From positions 1 to 8,077 of the forward strand of contig DJWR01000188.1 of NCBI GenBank assembly GCA_002441055.1: a DNA stretch of 8,077 nt, read 5' to 3'. Below are positions 6,128 to 8,077 of the stretch, one piece after another; positions within the stretch are counted from its first letter, which is position 1, and each line of letters begins with the position of its first letter. A program made the translations under genes and the position numbers. The notes beneath the pieces are model-generated. The model was not told the origin of the DNA. It did no database searches and saw only the letters and a list, made by a program, of their open reading frames with translations. Source of the stretch: Caulobacteraceae bacterium UBA6225. Lineage in GTDB: Bacteria > Pseudomonadota > Alphaproteobacteria > Caulobacterales > Caulobacteraceae.

Positions 6128-7444
6128 ATGGTCGATCGCAACAGCAGCCGCGAAAGCCTAAAGGCCGCCCTCGGCCGCCAGCCCCTGGTGGCGGCGGTGG
6201 ACCTGGGGGCCTCAAAGGTGTCCTGCTTCATCATGAAGCCTGACGGCGTGCGCCGGGGGGATCGCACCCTCACGGCTGCTGGCGTGGGTTATGTGCAATC
6301 GCGGGGTATTCGCGGCGGGGCCATCGTCAATCTGGATGAGGCGTCTGACGCCATCGCCCAGGCCGTGGAGCGGGCCGAGAACGTGGCCGGCGTCAACGTC
6401 CAGGGGGTTACGGTCGCCATGGCCGGCGGCCAGCTGGCCAGTCACCGGATCTCCGGGCGCGTGAGCCTCGGCGCCCGACCGATTTCCGACCACGACTTGG
6501 TCCGCGCGATTCAATCGGCCCTGACGCCTGTGAAGCTGCCCGAGCGTCGTCCGGTCCACATTCTGCCCATCGCCTGGCGGGTGGACGGTCAGAGCGGCGT
6601 CCGAGACCCGCGCGCCATGTTCGGCCGTAGCCTGGCTGTGGAGCTTCTTGTGGTCTCGGTCAGCGAGACAGCCTTCCAGACCCTGGGCGCCTGCGTCGAG
6701 CGGGCCCATCTGCAGTTCGAAGGCGTGGTCGCCGCCCCCTTCGCCTCGGCCCTGGCGGCCCTGGAGGAGGATGAGATGGACCTGGGCGCTGTCTGTATCG
6801 ACATGGGCGGGGGCTCCACCTCGGCCGCGGTCTTCACCGCTGGCAGCCTGGTGCATGTGGAGACGCTACCGGTGGGCGGCCAGCATGTGACCGCCGACAT
6901 CGCCCGGGGACTGTCCACGTCCATGGCCGGCGCCGAGCGCATCAAGACCCTGCATGGCTCGGCCATCGCTTCGGCCAATGAGGATCGCGAGATGATCGAA
7001 GCCCCCCCCAGGGGCGACGACGCCGGCGCAGGTCCGGTTATTGCGCCGCGCTCCCTGCTCAAGGGGATCATCGCCCCCCGGGTTGAGGAGACGCTGGAAC
7101 TGCTTCGTGACCGGCTCAAGGCCTCTGGGGCCCCAGTTGAGCCGGGCGCAAGCCTCGTCCTGACTGGCGGCGCGAGCCAGCTGGCGGGGGTGCGTGAAGT
7201 CGCTGTGCGCGTGTTCGATCGTCCGGTCCGTCTGGGTCGCCCCCGGCGGGTGCCCCACCTGGCTGACGCCGCCTCTGGGCCCGCCTTCTGCGCGGCCGCC
7301 GGGGTTCTGCACCGGGCGGCCTTCGGACCCCGGGAGGCGGTGTCCGCCAAGGCGATGTCCGGCGCGCGGATTCGCAGGGAAAATCTCGACCCGCGAGCCA
7401 ATCCGGTGACCAAGGCCGCCGCCTGGCTGCGGGAAAACCTTTAG
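6128..7444 (+). CDS. ftsA: Cell division protein FtsA (actin-like Z-ring membrane tether)
   Basis: Encodes 438 residues from ATG 6128. FtsA is an ASKHA-fold ATPase that binds the FtsZ C-terminal peptide and anchors it to the inner membrane. Nucleotide-site motifs are intact: phosphate-1 AVDLGASK (residues 23-30), phosphate-2 CIDMGGGS (223-230) and adenosine motif LTGGASQLAG (345-354). The SHS2/1C region lies between, beginning near GGAIVNLDEASDAI. The C-terminal end VTKAAAWLRENL (427-438) looks like the amphipathic membrane-targeting helix. The charged stretch EDREMIEAPPRGDDAG (about 285-300) is, from memory, usual for alphaproteobacterial FtsA. In-frame alternatives are TTG 6110, which has the best Shine-Dalgarno, and GTG 6092, at the edge of the upstream repeat; homology starts near residue 10, so the exact start is uncertain while the identity is not. 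It is separated from ftsQ by the palindrome block and followed by a hairpin. Confidence 0.95.
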   Translation: MVDRNSSRESLKAALGRQPLVAAVDLGASKVSCFIMKPDGVRRGDRTLTAAGVGYVQSRGIRGGAIVNLDEASDAIAQAVERAENVAGVNVQGVTVAMAGGQLASHRISGRVSLGARPISDHDLVRAIQSALTPVKLPERRPVHILPIAWRVDGQSGVRDPRAMFGRSLAVELLVVSVSETAFQTLGACVERAHLQFEGVVAAPFASALAALEEDEMDLGAVCIDMGGGSTSAAVFTAGSLVHVETLPVGGQHVTADIARGLSTSMAGAERIKTLHGSAIASANEDREMIEAPPRGDDAGAGPVIAPRSLLKGIIAPRVEETLELLRDRLKASGAPVEPGASLVLTGGASQLAGVREVAVRVFDRPVRLGRPRRVPHLADAASGPAFCAAAGVLHRAAFGPREAVSAKAMSGARIRRENLDPRANPVTKAAAWLRENL

Positions 7445-7478
7445 GGCCAAGTCTAGGCGACCTCAGGTCAAGGTTAAC

Positions 7479-7508
7479 CAGGTCCCGGTGTTCTGTGGCC
7501 GGGGCCTG
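7479..7508 (+). other. Strong stem-loop after ftsA, possible terminator or attenuator
   Basis: CAGGTCCCGG (7479-7488) pairs with CCGGGGCCTG (7499-7508) over 10 base pairs with one G-U, leaving a 10-base loop. It begins 34 bases after the ftsA stop. No U-tract follows, so it is not a textbook intrinsic terminator. It may act as a 3' stabiliser or partial terminator separating ftsQA from ftsZ transcription. Confidence 0.45.
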
Positions 7509-7620
7509 CGCCATGCCGCCGCACCGTCACCCTCAGATAGGCCTCAACCTCGCCAAAGACCTGCAGTTAAGCCTTATGGCGCAACAAAAAAATGCGCAGG
7601 CGCTGGGTCGACGGGCTTCC

Positions 7621-7625
7621 GACTC
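7621..7625. promoter_or_regulatory. GANTC site (CcrM methylation, GcrA-type) in the ftsZ leader
   Basis: GACTC lies 120 bases before the ftsZ start and is the only GANTC I see in this intergenic region. GANTC is the CcrM target in Caulobacterales, and ftsZ is a known CcrM/GcrA-dependent gene there. A single 5-base motif is weak evidence by itself; its value comes from position next to the CtrA-like box. Confidence 0.45.
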
Positions 7626-7636
7626 AATGTAAGCGG

Positions 7637-7651
7637 TTTACGTTCGATTAA
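7637..7651. promoter_or_regulatory. CtrA-box-like site in the ftsZ leader
   Basis: TTTA-CGTTCGA-TTAA is one base from TTAA-N7-TTAA with exact spacing, 94 bases before the ftsZ start and 11 bases after the GANTC site. In Caulobacter CtrA represses ftsZ transcription in swarmer cells, so an operator here would be expected. Binding is inferred, not shown. Confidence 0.5.
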
Positions 7652-7745
7652 GGATGATGGTCGTTAAGTTAACCGCATCCCAATCGGAGCGTGTCGCGGG
7701 CGGGTCGTGAACGCTTCAACAGATTTGCGGAGGACGGTGGGTCCT

Positions 7746-8077
7746 ATGGCTATTGCATTGACGGCGCCGCGCGAGACCGAACTGAAGCCGCGTATCGTGG
7801 TCTTTGGCGTCGGCGGCGCAGGCGGTAACGCCGTGAACAACATGATCGAGGCGCACCTCGAAGGCGTGGAGTTCGTGGTCGCCAACACAGACGCCCAGCA
7901 GCTGGCGTTCTCGAAGACGGATCGGCGCATCCAGCTGGGCGCGACCGTGACCCAGGGCCTGGGCGCCGGCGCCCATCCCGAGGTCGGCATGAGCGCAGCC
8001 GAAGAATCCATCCCCGAGATCGGCGAGCACCTCGACGGCGCCCACATGATCTTCATCACCGCCGGCATGGGCGGCGG
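7746..8077 (+). CDS. ftsZ: Cell division protein FtsZ, 3' partial
   Basis: The first 110 codons of the tubulin-like GTPase that polymerises into the division ring at midcell; the frame stays open to the window edge. Clear motifs: the nucleotide-binding loop GVGGAGGNAVNNMI (residues 21-34), NTDAQQL (47-53), LGAGAHPEVG followed by AAEES, and TAGMGGG at the edge, the start of the tubulin signature GGGTGTG. The N-terminal MAIALTAPRETELKPRIVVFG is close to what I remember of Caulobacter FtsZ. Start ATG 7746 is preceded by GGAGGA (7729-7734) at a rather long spacing of 11 bases; no better start is present. The 301-base leader with cell-cycle motifs suggests expression apart from ftsQA. Confidence 0.98.
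   Translation, partial: MAIALTAPRETELKPRIVVFGVGGAGGNAVNNMIEAHLEGVEFVVANTDAQQLAFSKTDRRIQLGATVTQGLGAGAHPEVGMSAAEESIPEIGEHLDGAHMIFITAGMGG

Larger units (their letters stand above)
7445..7745 (+). promoter_or_regulatory. ftsA-ftsZ intergenic region and probable ftsZ promoter
   Basis: This 301-base stretch has no plausible gene. From left to right it holds a GGTTAACC palindrome (7472-7479), a strong GC hairpin (7479-7508), an A7 run (7586-7592), a GANTC site (7621-7625), a CtrA-like box (7637-7651), further TTAA motifs (7567-7570, 7664-7667, 7669-7672) and the ftsZ ribosome site GGAGGA (7729-7734). TTAA is almost absent from the coding DNA here, so the cluster is notable. In Caulobacter ftsZ has its own promoter, repressed by CtrA and dependent on CcrM methylation and GcrA. 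I could not place -35 and -10 hexamers with confidence. Confidence 0.65.

Noticed and set aside
7472..7479. GGTTAACC and the TTAAGTTAAC cluster at 7664-7673 as full CtrA boxes
   Set aside because: The spacing to a second TTAA half-site is wrong (not 7 bases), so at best they are half-sites.
7664..8068. Minus-strand open frame opposite the ftsZ start
   Set aside because: It is antisense to highly conserved FtsZ coding sequence and to its leader, with no ribosome site or recognisable product.
1..8077. tRNA, rRNA, CRISPR array or transposase gene
   Set aside because: I looked for short regularly spaced direct repeats, RNA gene signatures and transposase motifs and saw none; the only repeat-like element is the non-coding block between ftsQ and ftsA.

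Overview
The window is high-GC DNA, and every gene I can support lies on the + strand. It reads as the distal end of a division and cell wall (dcw) cluster from an alphaproteobacterium, most likely Caulobacterales (Caulobacter, Phenylobacterium and relatives). The basis is gene order ddl-ftsQ-ftsA-ftsZ, an FtsZ N-terminus that by memory is close to Caulobacter FtsZ, and cell-cycle motifs near ftsQ and ftsZ: two CtrA-box-like sequences, each one base off TTAA-N7-TTAA, and a GANTC (CcrM/GcrA type) site in the ftsZ leader. The genus is inference; no database was searched.

Layout. Bases 1-984 are the 3' part of a periplasmic adaptor (membrane fusion protein) gene, cut by the window edge. It overlaps by 4 bases (ATGA) the gene for a full-length 1031-residue RND inner-membrane efflux pump (981-4076). 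After a 77-base gap come ddl (D-alanine:D-alanine ligase, 4154-5101), ftsQ (5067-5981, overlapping ddl by 35 bases), ftsA (about 6128-7444) and the first 110 codons of ftsZ (7746 to the edge). No murB or murC lies directly before ddl; the efflux pair occupies that place.

How the genes work together. Ddl supplies the D-Ala-D-Ala dipeptide for peptidoglycan precursors. FtsQ is the bitopic scaffold of the FtsQLB division subcomplex. FtsA tethers FtsZ filaments to the membrane, and FtsZ forms the ring. The efflux pair has no evident functional link to division and may only be a positional neighbour.

Non-coding structure. The ftsQ-ftsA junction holds a ~110-base block of two nested palindromes, bounded by an 8-base inverted repeat with CTAG at both ends. 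It begins within the ftsQ stop codon and looks like an inserted REP/MITE-like element in an otherwise tight operon. The 301-base ftsA-ftsZ gap has a strong hairpin just after ftsA, then an A/T-richer stretch with the GANTC site and a CtrA-like box, consistent with ftsZ having its own cell-cycle-controlled promoter. A second CtrA-like box inside ddl lies where an ftsQA promoter would be expected. Apart from the possible small inserted element, I see no new multi-gene system here.
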